Positions 44,638 through 52,516 of a stretch of DNA of 64,000 bases are shown here, piece after piece. Position numbers and translations under genes: made by a program. The stretch is taken from the NCBI RefSeq assembly GCF_008084145.1, contig NZ_VSDO01000003.1, positions 248,001 to 312,000 on the forward strand, given 5' to 3'. Source of the stretch: Paenibacillus faecis. Its GTDB lineage: Bacteria; Bacillota; Bacilli; Paenibacillales; Paenibacillaceae. The stretch's first letter is position 1. Every line of letters begins with the position of its first letter. Under the pieces are notes generated by a model that worked only from the letters and a program-made list of their open reading frames with translations, ran no database searches and was not told the origin of the DNA.

Positions 44638-46484
44638 ATACGCGGCATTTTTTTTGGAGGCTGCTCGCCTATCGCCCGGTTTACTATCTGGCCAATCTGC
44701 TGGCCTGGACCGTCATTCATATGGCTCCCTTGCTTCCCGGCCTGATCACGAAGGCTTTCTTCGATGATCTTGAAGGGAGTTACAATTTCCCTTACGGCGT
44801 TTGGGGAATCGCCGCCCTGCTCGTGGGAGCCGCGCTGGCGCGCGTGGCGCTGATCGCCGCGGGCATGTGGACCGACGCCAGCTTCCGCTTCCGCATCAGC
44901 GCCCTGCTGCGCCGGAATATGCTGGCTCACGTGCTGCAACAGCCCGGCGCCAAAGCGATCCCGTTCTCACCCGGAGAAGGGATCAGCAATTTCCGGGATG
45001 ACGTCGACCAGACCGAAGAAGCGGTGAGCTGGTCCGTCGATACGCTCGGCCTGGTCGGCTTCGTCATCGTCTCCAGCTATATTTTGATCTCCATCGACGC
45101 GCAGATGACGTTCTTCGTGTTCGTCCCGTTGATTCTGGTCGTCACGGCGGCGCAGGTGGCGACGGCGCGCATCCAGAAATACCGGGCGGCCAGCCGCGCG
45201 GCCACGGCCAAGGTGACGAGCTCGATCAGCGAGATGTTCTCGAACGTCCAGGCGATCCAGGTCGCCGGGGCCGAGGCGCGAATCGTGCGCCGGTTCGAAA
45301 CGCTGAGCGACGAACGGCGGCGGACGATGGTCAAAGACAAGCTGATGACCGAGGCGCTGTCTTCCGTCTTTACGAATTCCGTGAACCTGGGCACCGGCCT
45401 GATTTTGGTGCTCGCCGGCTACAAGATGCGCAGCGGTACGTTCTCGGTGGGGGATCTGTCCCTGTTCGTGTATTATCTGACTTTCGTTACCCAATTAATT
45501 TCCAACGTCGGCAATTTTATGACGTTCTACAAGCAGATGGCCATCAGCTTCGGCCGCATGAAAACGATGCTTCAGGGGGCTTCCGCCCGGGTCTTGACCC
45601 TGCCGGCGTATATCGGGATCGGGAAGCGGCGGCTTGTCGAGGATGAGGCCCACGAGGGCAGCGGCGGCCAGTTCGCCGGAGACGGCAATGCGGCGACACC
45701 GGCACAGGCGGAGCCTTTACGGGTGCTGGAAGTCCGCGGGCTCACCTACCGCTATCCGGAGACGGGCCGGGGGATCGAAGCCATCGATCTGCGGCTTGAG
45801 CGCGGATCGTTCACCGTGATCACCGGCATGATCGGCTCCGGCAAAACGACGCTGCTGCGGGCGCTGCTCGGCCTCCTGCCGGCGGAGTCCGGCGAGATCC
45901 GCTGGAACGGCCGTCCGGTGGAGGCACCGGCCGATTTCTTCGTGCCGCCGCAGAGCGCCTACACGGCGCAGATTCCGCGCCTGTACAGCGATAAGCTGCG
46001 CGCCAACATCCTGCTCGGGCTGCCCGAAACCGGGGACAGCCTGGCGCAGGCGCTTCACGCCGCCGTCATGGAAGACGACGTGGCGCAGCTGGCGGACGGC
46101 CTCGACACGATGGTCGGGCCGCGCGGCGTCAAGCTCTCCGGCGGCCAGGTCCAGCGGACCGCGGCCGCGCGGATGCTCGTGCGCGACGCACAGCTGTACG
46201 TGTTCGACGACTTGTCGAGCGCGCTCGACGTCGAAACCGAACGGCAGCTGTGGGAGCGGCTCTTCCGCGACCGAGGCGAGGCGACCTGCCTCGTCGTGTC
46301 GCACCGCAAGGCCGCGCTCTCGCACGCGGACCATATCATCGTGCTGAAGGACGGCACGATTGAAGCCGAGGGCACGGCCTCGCAGCTGCTCGCCGTGAGC
46401 GACAGTTTCCGCCGCCTTTGGCACGGCGAAGACTCGGCCGCGGCCGCGGAGCCGAGCGCTGCGCCCGGCGGTGCCGGCCGCTGA
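44634..46484 (+). CDS. ABC exporter half-transporter with Asp-substituted Walker B
   Basis: This 616-residue partner of the preceding gene has six membrane helices and an NBD with GMIGSGKTT, LSGGQVQRTAAAR, VFDDLSSALD and VSHRKAA. Asp replaces the catalytic Glu, while the switch His is kept. Together with the LSAGE signature of its partner this predicts one good and one weakened ATP site. A Gly/Ala-rich insert (about 335-360, EGSGGQFAGDGNAATPAQAE) separates membrane and ATPase domains. The start overlaps the upstream stop (ATGA). Confidence 0.85.
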   Translation: MNTRHFFWRLLAYRPVYYLANLLAWTVIHMAPLLPGLITKAFFDDLEGSYNFPYGVWGIAALLVGAALARVALIAAGMWTDASFRFRISALLRRNMLAHVLQQPGAKAIPFSPGEGISNFRDDVDQTEEAVSWSVDTLGLVGFVIVSSYILISIDAQMTFFVFVPLILVVTAAQVATARIQKYRAASRAATAKVTSSISEMFSNVQAIQVAGAEARIVRRFETLSDERRRTMVKDKLMTEALSSVFTNSVNLGTGLILVLAGYKMRSGTFSVGDLSLFVYYLTFVTQLISNVGNFMTFYKQMAISFGRMKTMLQGASARVLTLPAYIGIGKRRLVEDEAHEGSGGQFAGDGNAATPAQAEPLRVLEVRGLTYRYPETGRGIEAIDLRLERGSFTVITGMIGSGKTTLLRALLGLLPAESGEIRWNGRPVEAPADFFVPPQSAYTAQIPRLYSDKLRANILLGLPETGDSLAQALHAAVMEDDVAQLADGLDTMVGPRGVKLSGGQVQRTAAARMLVRDAQLYVFDDLSSALDVETERQLWERLFRDRGEATCLVVSHRKAALSHADHIIVLKDGTIEAEGTASQLLAVSDSFRRLWHGEDSAAAAEPSAAPGGAGR

Positions 46485-46603
46485 TGCGCCGGGGCACGCC
46501 AAACGCCGGACCCTGACCGAGGCTAACGGATGAAACCCGCTGGTTTGTGGCATTATAACGCAGGGAGCACTTATTTTGATCCTTGCGAAGGGGGAGCACC
46601 AAC

Positions 46604-46732
46604 GTGGAGAACTTGCATGAATTCGTGGAGAAGGTCCACGACAAGCAGGAGAAAGACGCCCGTAACCGCAAGCGCGGCAAAGGCAATCCGGCGGGCCAAC
46701 TGCCGACCAAACAGCACGGCACGCAAAAATAA
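46604..46732 (+). CDS. 42-residue small protein, DUF4023-like
   Basis: GTG starts a 42-codon frame encoding VENLHEFVEKVHDKQEKD, then a basic NRKRGKGNPAGQ and PTKQHGTQK. It is preceded by GGGGGAG nine bases upstream and followed by a terminator. The HEFVEK...KGNPxxQLPxKQH pattern resembles the DUF4023 family of tiny proteins in Bacillus and Paenibacillus, of unknown function. Family placement is from memory of the pattern. Confidence 0.65.
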   Translation: MENLHEFVEKVHDKQEKDARNRKRGKGNPAGQLPTKQHGTQK

Positions 46733-46752
46733 CGCTTTTGCCCAAAAACAGG

Positions 46753-46796
46753 AAAGCCGTCTTCCCCGCGTGGTGCGGAGGAGGCGGCTTCTTGTC
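46753..46796 (+). terminator. Intrinsic terminator after the 42-residue gene
   Basis: AAGCCGTCTTCC pairs with GGAGGAGGCGGCTT. The T-run is weak on the plus side (CTTGTC) and an A-run before it gives Ts on the minus side, so it may serve both convergent small genes. Confidence 0.65.
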
Positions 46797-46801
46797 AATC
46801 C

Positions 46802-46990
46802 TTAGGTATGATCATAGCTGTCCCGTCCCGAAATAAATTCGTCCGGCGTACTTCCCCCGGTCGAGGAATGATTTTTGATCTGGCTGAGCCGTCCGGACCT
46901 TCCTTCTCCGCCATTGCCGGTCGTGGCGTTCTGGGCGTTGCTGCTGCCGTTGCCCACCCGCCGATTGTACTTCTCGCCTTTGTTTGCCAT
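46802..46990 (-). CDS. 62-residue hydrophilic small protein, unknown
   Basis: This short frame encodes MANKGEKYNRRVGNG, a Ser/Asn/Gly-rich middle (SSNAQNATTGNGGEG) and a polar C-terminus ending DSYDHT. GGGAGGG sits seven bases before the ATG, which supports translation. It has no Cys, membrane segment or signal. Composition recalls small spore proteins, but no SASP motif is present. It is convergent with the 42-residue gene. Confidence 0.5.
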   Translation of the reverse strand: MANKGEKYNRRVGNGSSNAQNATTGNGGEGRSGRLSQIKNHSSTGGSTPDEFISGRDSYDHT

Positions 46991-47168
46991 GTGCATGCCC
47001 TCCCGAAGTCAGTCGTAGCTGAAGCAGGCCAGTCGCTTAGCCTGATCCTAGCATTTGAAAGGGGGAGCTTTTTTATTCCGTCAGTCGACGGGAAGGCGGT
47101 GGTCGGCGGTTGTAATGTCCTTGAATTAACCAATCAACGGGAGAACCTTCCGCTAATGTCCCAACAGA
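46991..47168. other. Upstream region of the 62-residue gene
   Basis: No further gene is visible. It should hold the promoter of the 62-residue gene, but no clear consensus was found. It ends where R1 copy c begins. Confidence 0.4.
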
Positions 47169-47381
47169 CAACCTTGATAACATAAAATTCCTGCATATCT
47201 GCATGTTTTTTTCTGCTTTGGAACAAAAATTTAAAAATCCCTGCAATTCTGCAGGAATTTTCGACGAAACCGGCTCGTTTCTCTAAAAGCGCTAGAAATT
47301 CCTGCAGATTTGCATCTTTTTTCGCATCCGCTCGTGAATTGGTCAAAATTCCTGCAGATTTGCATCTTTTTGAGTTGGAAG
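47169..47381 (+). repeat. R1 four-palindrome element, copy c (full length, 213 bp)
   Basis: Cores CCTGCANNTNTGCA start at 47190, 47240, 47301 and 47351 (spacings 50, 61, 50). It begins CAACCTTGATAACAT and ends GAGTTGGAAG, the same ends as copy b in inverse orientation. Between cores it shares further stretches with copies b and d, such as AATTTTCGACGAAACCGG and CGTTTCTCTAAAA. It is strictly intergenic. Confidence 0.9.
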
Positions 47382-47456
47382 GGATGGAAAGTTTGGAAAG
47401 TGTGCTAAGCACCTTGATTGCCGTGGGCTAAATGCGATTTGGATGCCTGCCGCTCC

Positions 47457-48185
47457 CTATTCCTTGATCGTTACCGTGACCGGCGACCATTCGGCGATGA
47501 CCGTTTGGCCGTGCACGGAAACGCTGCCTTCGGGCGTGAGATCCTTCTCGGTCATGATGCCGAGCGCGATGGTGAAGCGGTTGAACTTGATCGGAATCCC
47601 GCTCTCACGGCGGATCTCCGTCCCGTTCAGGCAGAATACGGCTTCATCCGTGCCGCGGTTATAGGTGATTTTGTAGGTATTGAATTCCCGGGCTTTAAAG
47701 TCCGTATCCTCTTTGAACACGCAGAAATATTTGGTTTTGTCGCTGGCCGGCACCTGTACGCCGGGAAAAGGAAGCACCGCATACACGCTGGCATATTTAT
47801 CGTTGCCCGCGAAGAAGTCGAGCGCGGCGCCCGTCGTAAAATCGAGCAGGTTCAGCGAGACATAGCCGTCGTACAGATCGCCGGGGACTGTATTTTGGGT
47901 CCGGGCACGAATTTGCAGCTCGAAGCTGACCTCCCCCGCCTCCGGCACAACGACCTCCTCCACGGAATAGTACATATGCTTCGCATTGTCCAAAATCTGC
48001 ACCTGATGATGCTGCCGGCTCAGCGGCGCCCGTACATACAGTATTCCGTTACGCACAATGACCACAGCCTCCGGTTCCCGGTATTCCCAGAAGGATCCGT
48101 CAGGCAGCGGAAAACCGCCTATCTTCCAAACCTGTCCTTCATTCAGAATTGTATGAAAATCGCCGAACACTTTTTGCTGTTCCAT
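47457..48185 (-). CDS. Unrecognised beta-rich cytosolic protein
   Basis: This 242-residue protein has no signal or membrane segment. Alternating beta patterns (FSFELQIRA-like SFELQIRART, YVSLNLLDFTTGAALDFFAG, NTYKITYNRGTDEAVFCLNG, RFTIALGIM) suggest a concanavalin/jelly-roll sandwich, as in carbohydrate-binding or DUF6081-like proteins. No catalytic motif is evident. It precedes the prenyltransferase on the opposite side of a short gap, with no functional link apparent. Confidence 0.55.
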   Translation of the reverse strand: MEQQKVFGDFHTILNEGQVWKIGGFPLPDGSFWEYREPEAVVIVRNGILYVRAPLSRQHHQVQILDNAKHMYYSVEEVVVPEAGEVSFELQIRARTQNTVPGDLYDGYVSLNLLDFTTGAALDFFAGNDKYASVYAVLPFPGVQVPASDKTKYFCVFKEDTDFKAREFNTYKITYNRGTDEAVFCLNGTEIRRESGIPIKFNRFTIALGIMTEKDLTPEGSVSVHGQTVIAEWSPVTVTIKE

Positions 48186-48251
48186 TCTGCTTCGCCTCGC
48201 TTTTTAAAATGACTTTTTACGATGATGAAGATGACGATAAAGCTCTAACCC

Positions 48252-49178
48252 CTATCCCAGTTGAATCAGCCCCTGCACCAGCAGCGCCGCCATTATGATC
48301 AGACCGCAGCGGATCGAGGCCTTCAGGGATGCGCCCATGAGCGGGAGGTAAGCCGCGGAAGGGTTATGTTCCTTAAGCCGCCCGTAAACCCGGTACAACG
48401 GAATGGCGGTAAAGAGCGCCAGCAAGGCATAAACCGGCACCACTCCGCCGATGACGCAGAGGATCAAAAACCCGTAGGCCAAAAACAGCAGCGCCTTGGA
48501 AAAATGAAGCGCCCGCTGTTCGCCCCAAACGACGACGAGCGTATTTTTGCCGGCCTGCCGGTCCGCCTGCCAATGCAGGAAATGATGGTTGAACAGCACC
48601 AGCGTCGTCAACAACCCTACCGGCATCGAGAGCAGCGCCGCGGATAGCGACAACTCCCCCGTCTGCACATAATAGGCCCCCATGACCGGAAGGACGCCGA
48701 AGGACAGCAGAATCGCGACTTCGCTGAGCCCCTTTCCACGGTATCCGAACCGGATCGGCGGAGCCACATAGAAATAGGCGATCAGGCCGCCGAGCCCCCC
48801 AAACAACAGAACGGGCCAGCCGCTGTAAACACTGAGAACAACGCCGCACAGCACCGCGATTCCGAGCAAAAGCCAGGTAATCCCCGCAAAGGTTCTTTCC
48901 GACATGAGCCCGCCGGACAGAAAGCCCGAGTTGGTCGTAATGACTTCCGGCGTTTCTTTCGCTGTCACATCCGCTCCGTTGCGGTAATCCCATAAATCGT
49001 TAATCATGTTCGAGAACAAATGGGCCGCCCCCGCACCGATCAACGTCAATATAAACAGCATCGGGTGAAACACGCCTTTCCGCATAAAGGCCCCCAACGC
49101 GCCCAAAAACACGGGTACCAGCATCACCGGGATGACCTGAAACCGGGATGCTTTTCTAAAGGTTGTCCATAGGTCCAC
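48252..49178 (-). CDS. UbiA-family prenyltransferase, MenA-like (copy 1)
   Basis: This 308-residue protein with 8-9 helices attaches a polyprenyl chain to an aromatic ring. The first Asp-rich motif is NMINDLWDYRNGAD and the second is HWQADRQAGKNTL (D-x-x-AGK-x-T), both typical of MenA-type 1,4-dihydroxy-2-naphthoate prenyltransferases. A second, different UbiA protein lies at 53852. One of the two is presumably the menaquinone enzyme; this copy has the better MenA motif set. Confidence 0.78.
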   Translation of the reverse strand: MDLWTTFRKASRFQVIPVMLVPVFLGALGAFMRKGVFHPMLFILTLIGAGAAHLFSNMINDLWDYRNGADVTAKETPEVITTNSGFLSGGLMSERTFAGITWLLLGIAVLCGVVLSVYSGWPVLLFGGLGGLIAYFYVAPPIRFGYRGKGLSEVAILLSFGVLPVMGAYYVQTGELSLSAALLSMPVGLLTTLVLFNHHFLHWQADRQAGKNTLVVVWGEQRALHFSKALLFLAYGFLILCVIGGVVPVYALLALFTAIPLYRVYGRLKEHNPSAAYLPLMGASLKASIRCGLIIMAALLVQGLIQLG

Positions 49179-49377
49179 CGGTTCTTACACGCTCCTCTTT
49201 TTTAAGTGTGTTAAAAATATCACTATTTCATTATACATCATATCAAAGGGCGCGTCGGACCCGGGATGAACTGGACTTAGGTCCAGGATTTTACTTCCCC
49301 AGAGACCGAAGATGGCTTACCATTTTTGTAGTATGCTGTGACAAGATGAATCAAGTATAAAGGAGCGATTGACTTTG

Positions 49378-49887
49378 ATGAGTAAAAAGACCACCTGGCT
49401 CGGCCCCGTGCTGATCCTGCTCGGTTTCTATCTGTTCTTCTTCCGCAAGGAGGCGATCAGCACGGGCACATTGTTCGGAACATTTTGGGCCACCCTCTTC
49501 ATTATCCCGTTAGGGCTGTTCTTCCACTGGTTGTATTTCTCCATGACGAACCGGAGAGCGACCGGATTATTGATCCCCGGAGGCATTCTGTTTACGGTGG
49601 GCCTGGTCTGCCAAGTCGCCACCCTGTTCGACAGCTGGCAATATCTATGGCCCGGGTTTATCCTCGCTCCCGCCGTCGGCCTGTTTGAGTTCTATTGGTT
49701 CGGCAACCGGAACAAATACCTGCTGATCCCGATTAATATTCTGGCCGTCCTGTCCCTGCTGTTTTTCGCCGTATTTTCGTTCGGCACGCTGTACAACCGG
49801 ATGATTTTCGGACAACCCGTACTGGCGATCGCTCTGATCGTTATCGGCGCAGGCGTGATGGTCGCTCCCAAGAAAAAACGGTACTAA
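49378..49887 (+). CDS. Four- to five-helix membrane protein, unknown
   Basis: This 169-residue protein has hydrophobic segments at about 10-25, 35-55, 70-85, 95-110, 115-135 and 140-158 and a basic tail (PKKKRY). It belongs to the loose group of small Firmicute membrane proteins that often carry a LiaI/DUF5668-like N-terminus (GPVLILLGFYLFF). The ATG at 49378 is used; AAAGGAG is 12 bases upstream. A TTG at 49369 is too close to it. Confidence 0.65.
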   Translation: MSKKTTWLGPVLILLGFYLFFFRKEAISTGTLFGTFWATLFIIPLGLFFHWLYFSMTNRRATGLLIPGGILFTVGLVCQVATLFDSWQYLWPGFILAPAVGLFEFYWFGNRNKYLLIPINILAVLSLLFFAVFSFGTLYNRMIFGQPVLAIALIVIGAGVMVAPKKKRY

Positions 49888-49939
49888 CGCACAGCCAGGC
49901 GGTTTCTCCAAAGCAAAGAGTATCGCGGAAATTGACCGG

Positions 49940-50138
49940 AATAACGGTCTTTTGGGCCGTTATTTCGCCCCGATTTGCGTTTTCGGGAAGAATAGCGGCG
50001 AAAAAGGGCGTTATTTCACTGATACGGGTCCCAAAATCAGGTTTCGGCCCGCCTTTTCCTAAAATAAGGCCTCAAAAGACCGCTATTTCTCACCTAAGGG
50101 ACGAATTCGACAAAATAGTGCCTCAAAAAGCCCTTATC
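49940..50138 (+). repeat. R2 four-palindrome element, copy c
   Basis: Palindromes at 49940-49964, 49991-50015, 50063-50087 and 50114-50138 have centre spacings of 51, 72 and 51 bp, the same as copy b. The first is AATAACGG-N9-CCGTTATT. The element continues to about 50205, ending AATGCAACGCTAGTG as in the mosaic copy. It separates the membrane-protein gene from the padR operon. Confidence 0.9.
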
Positions 50139-50227
50139 CACCCGCCCGGCTTCAAAGGGAGGCGGTTACGGGCACTAGACCCTTCGGTTAATGCAACGCT
50201 AGTGTCGAAAAAGGCCCTAAACTTTCC

Positions 50228-50260
50228 GGTCTCCCGCTTTTTTGGCGGGAGGCCCTTTTA
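50228..50260 (+). terminator. Intrinsic terminator between R2 copy c and padR
   Basis: GGTCTCCCGC-N7-GCGGGAGGCC followed by CTTTTA. Confidence 0.75.
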
Positions 50261-50302
50261 TGCTGCGGCGAGATCAAGGTCCAACAGGAGCAAGATCTCC
50301 CA

Positions 50303-50331
50303 TTGACATCCTCCCATGCCATTTTTATAAT
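50303..50331 (+). promoter_or_regulatory. Sigma-A promoter of padR
   Basis: TTGACA (50303-50308), a 17-bp spacer and TATAAT (50326-50331): a consensus promoter just before the operator at 50341. Confidence 0.92.
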
Positions 50332-50340
50332 AAAGCTAAA

Positions 50341-50358
50341 ATAACCAATGTTGGATAT
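50341..50358 (+). promoter_or_regulatory. PadR operator 1
   Basis: ATAACCAATGTTGGATAT, an imperfect dyad with CCAA/TTGG half-sites. It lies at about +3 to +20 of the padR promoter, a position that blocks initiation. The same sequence recurs at 50977 before the ABC genes. Confidence 0.8.
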
Positions 50359-50397
50359 GTGCCAGAAATTACTCTACATCCGCAAAAGGAGATCCCC

Positions 50398-50928
50398 GTG
50401 ACCAATCTGATTATACTGGCCCTGCTTCGCGAACGTCCGATGCACGGGTACGAGATTCAACAAATGATCCAGACGAGCCGGGTGGACACTTGGGCTAACC
50501 TGCTGTCCGGTTCGATCTATTACGCATTGAACAAAATGGAGCAGGAGGGCCTGATCCGGACGGAGGCCGAGGAACGCACCGGAGCGCGGCTGCGGAAGAT
50601 CTACGCCATCACCGAAACGGGCGAAGCGATGTTCCAGCGGATGGTCCGCGAGTCGCTGACGATCACCCCGCACTCTGTAAAGAGCGATTTTTCTTTGGCG
50701 CTCAGTTGGGTGACCACCGTCCCCAAGGAAGAATCGATTCCTCTTTTGCGGCAAAATTTGCAGCAGTTGGAGGAAACGCTGGAAATGTGGCGGGTCGGGC
50801 GGGAAGTCAAGGGGGCGTACGGCGTGCTGAACGGCTTCACCGAAGCGGCCTTCGACAACGCAATGGCTCTGCTTGAGCTCGATATCGATTATCTTAAGCG
50901 GATCATTGCGCTCGTGGAGGAGTCATAG
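50398..50928 (+). CDS. PadR-family transcriptional repressor
   Basis: This 176-residue protein has a PadR winged helix (residues 1-75: LIILALLRERPMHGYEIQQMI, GSIYYALNKMEQEGLI, wing RTGARLRKIYAIT) and a C-terminal helical dimerisation domain (about 95-175). It is followed by ABC transporter genes and flanked by two identical operators, so it almost certainly represses both itself and the exporter until a ligand, often an antibiotic, is bound. The open frame extends to 50242. The GTG at 50398 with GGAG upstream matches the family N-terminus. Confidence 0.9.
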   Translation: MTNLIILALLRERPMHGYEIQQMIQTSRVDTWANLLSGSIYYALNKMEQEGLIRTEAEERTGARLRKIYAITETGEAMFQRMVRESLTITPHSVKSDFSLALSWVTTVPKEESIPLLRQNLQQLEETLEMWRVGREVKGAYGVLNGFTEAAFDNAMALLELDIDYLKRIIALVEES

Positions 50929-50939
50929 GAAAAAGAAAA

Positions 50940-50970
50940 GCAGCGCCTGGACAGGTGTTGCCTCTTTTTT
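50940..50970 (+). terminator. Intrinsic terminator between padR and the ABC genes
   Basis: GCAGCGCCTG-GA-CAGGTGTTGC (two G-T pairs) followed by CTCTTTTTT. Confidence 0.75.
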
Positions 50971-50976
50971 ACCCTT

Positions 50977-50994
50977 ATAACCAACATTGGATAT
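50977..50994 (+). promoter_or_regulatory. PadR operator 2, upstream of the ABC genes
   Basis: ATAACCAACATTGGATAT differs from operator 1 at two central bases only. It lies in the spacer of a plausible promoter (TTACCC, 17 bp, TATAAC), so repressor binding would occlude RNA polymerase. Confidence 0.8.
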
Positions 50995-51026
50995 AACACA
51001 TTGGTCAAAGAGGAGGAACTTCAAGC

Positions 51027-51725
51027 ATGTCTCTGTTTATCGAAGCAAACCAATTAAAAAAGCGCTATGGGCAAAAGCAAGCCGTCAACGGGCTCAGCCT
51101 GGAAATTCGCCGGGGGGAAGTACTGGCCATGATCGGGCCGAACGGCGCGGGCAAGTCCACCACCCTGGATTTACTGCTGGGGCTTCGCCGCCCGGACGAA
51201 GGCTCGGTGCGCTACTGGTGCGCGGAGCCCCGCCAACATATCGGCGTGCAGCTTCAATCCACGCCGTTCTTCTCCGGCTTCACCGCCCGGGAGAACATGG
51301 CGATGTTCGCCGCCTTCTACGGCGTCCGGCTTTCGCGGCGGCAGATCAACGATTTGCTGACGCGCTGCGGGCTCCAGGACGCCGGCAAAACCCCGGCGGA
51401 GCGGCTCTCGGGCGGGCAGCAGAAGCGCCTGGCCATCGCGATCGCGATGGCGCATGAGCCCCAGCTTCTGTTCCTCGACGAACCGACCGCCGCCCTTGAT
51501 CCGCGGGCGCGCCGCGAAGTCCGCGAGCTGGTCACTTCGCTGGCCAAGGCAGGCACCTCCGTCGTGTTCACTTCGCACGACATGGAAGAGGTGCACAAGC
51601 TGGCGACGCGGGTCATCATGATCTGCGGCGGGGCCATCATCGCCGAGGGCATGCCGGATCGCCTGCTTAAACAATATCAGGCGGGCGATTTGGAGGAATT
51701 ATATATCCGGTTATCCGGCGAATAA
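51027..51725 (+). CDS. ABC transporter ATP-binding protein (PadR-controlled)
   Basis: This 232-residue NBD has GPNGAGKSTT, LSGGQQKRLAIAIA, FLDEPTAALD and TSHDMEEV. It is a drug- or lantibiotic-type ABC-2 exporter ATPase. AGAGGAGG precedes the ATG. The permease gene follows after 14 bp. Confidence 0.9.
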   Translation: MSLFIEANQLKKRYGQKQAVNGLSLEIRRGEVLAMIGPNGAGKSTTLDLLLGLRRPDEGSVRYWCAEPRQHIGVQLQSTPFFSGFTARENMAMFAAFYGVRLSRRQINDLLTRCGLQDAGKTPAERLSGGQQKRLAIAIAMAHEPQLLFLDEPTAALDPRARREVRELVTSLAKAGTSVVFTSHDMEEVHKLATRVIMICGGAIIAEGMPDRLLKQYQAGDLEELYIRLSGE

Positions 51726-51739
51726 AAGGAGGACACCCC

Positions 51740-52516
51740 ATGTTTACCATTTTTAAAACGATGCTGCTTGGAATCGTGCGCGATGCTCATACTTTGTTCT
51801 GGACGATTCTGTTTCCCGTCGCCATGCTGTGCGGGCTGGGGCTGTATTTTGACGATCCCGGCTACGCGGAGCGGCTGCTCGCCGGGGTGCTCGCCATGAA
51901 CGTGCTGTTCGGCGCGACGATGGTCACCGCCTTTAACGTGATGGCCCAGCGCAACCGCGGCGTCTACAAGCTGCTCCGGGCGACGCCGTTCTCCACCGCG
52001 GCCTTCATCGCGGCGATGACGGGAGCACGGACGGTGCTCGCCCTGACCGTCAGCGTCTGCATCCTCGTGACCGCCGTCCTTCTGTTCGGCGTCAGCCTTA
52101 GTCTGGCGGGGCTGGCCGGGATCCTGCTGGCGCTGTTTCTGGGAAGCATCTGCTTTACGGCGATCGGTTTCTTCGCCGCCAATTTGTCGCGGGACGAAAG
52201 CAATGTCAACATGATCTCCAATCTGATCAGCTTTCCGATGCTGTTTGCCAGCGAAGCTTTCTACAGCCTGCATAACGCTCCGGTTTGGGTCAAAACCGCG
52301 GCGCAGGCGCAGCCTTTTCACTATTTCGTCAAGGCCCTGAACCTTGCCGTAACGGACGGGCGCTTCTCCGGCGAGCTGTGGACCGCCTTGGCGATGCTCA
52401 CCGGCTTCGCCGCCCTGTTCCTGGCCGCGGCGGCGTTCACCTTCCGCTGGGATACCGAAAGGGCGTCCAGAGGCAGAGCCTTGTACCGGACTTCCCAGCG
52501 TCACAGCCCTATGTAG
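51740..52516 (+). CDS. ABC-2-type permease (PadR-controlled)
   Basis: This 258-residue protein with six helices is of the ABC-2 family, with SRDESNVNMISNLISFPMLFASEAFYSL near the fifth helix, a typical conserved region. It pairs with the preceding ATPase. Its last 8 bp overlap the convergent oxidoreductase gene. Confidence 0.87.
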   Translation: MFTIFKTMLLGIVRDAHTLFWTILFPVAMLCGLGLYFDDPGYAERLLAGVLAMNVLFGATMVTAFNVMAQRNRGVYKLLRATPFSTAAFIAAMTGARTVLALTVSVCILVTAVLLFGVSLSLAGLAGILLALFLGSICFTAIGFFAANLSRDESNVNMISNLISFPMLFASEAFYSLHNAPVWVKTAAQAQPFHYFVKALNLAVTDGRFSGELWTALAMLTGFAALFLAAAAFTFRWDTERASRGRALYRTSQRHSPM

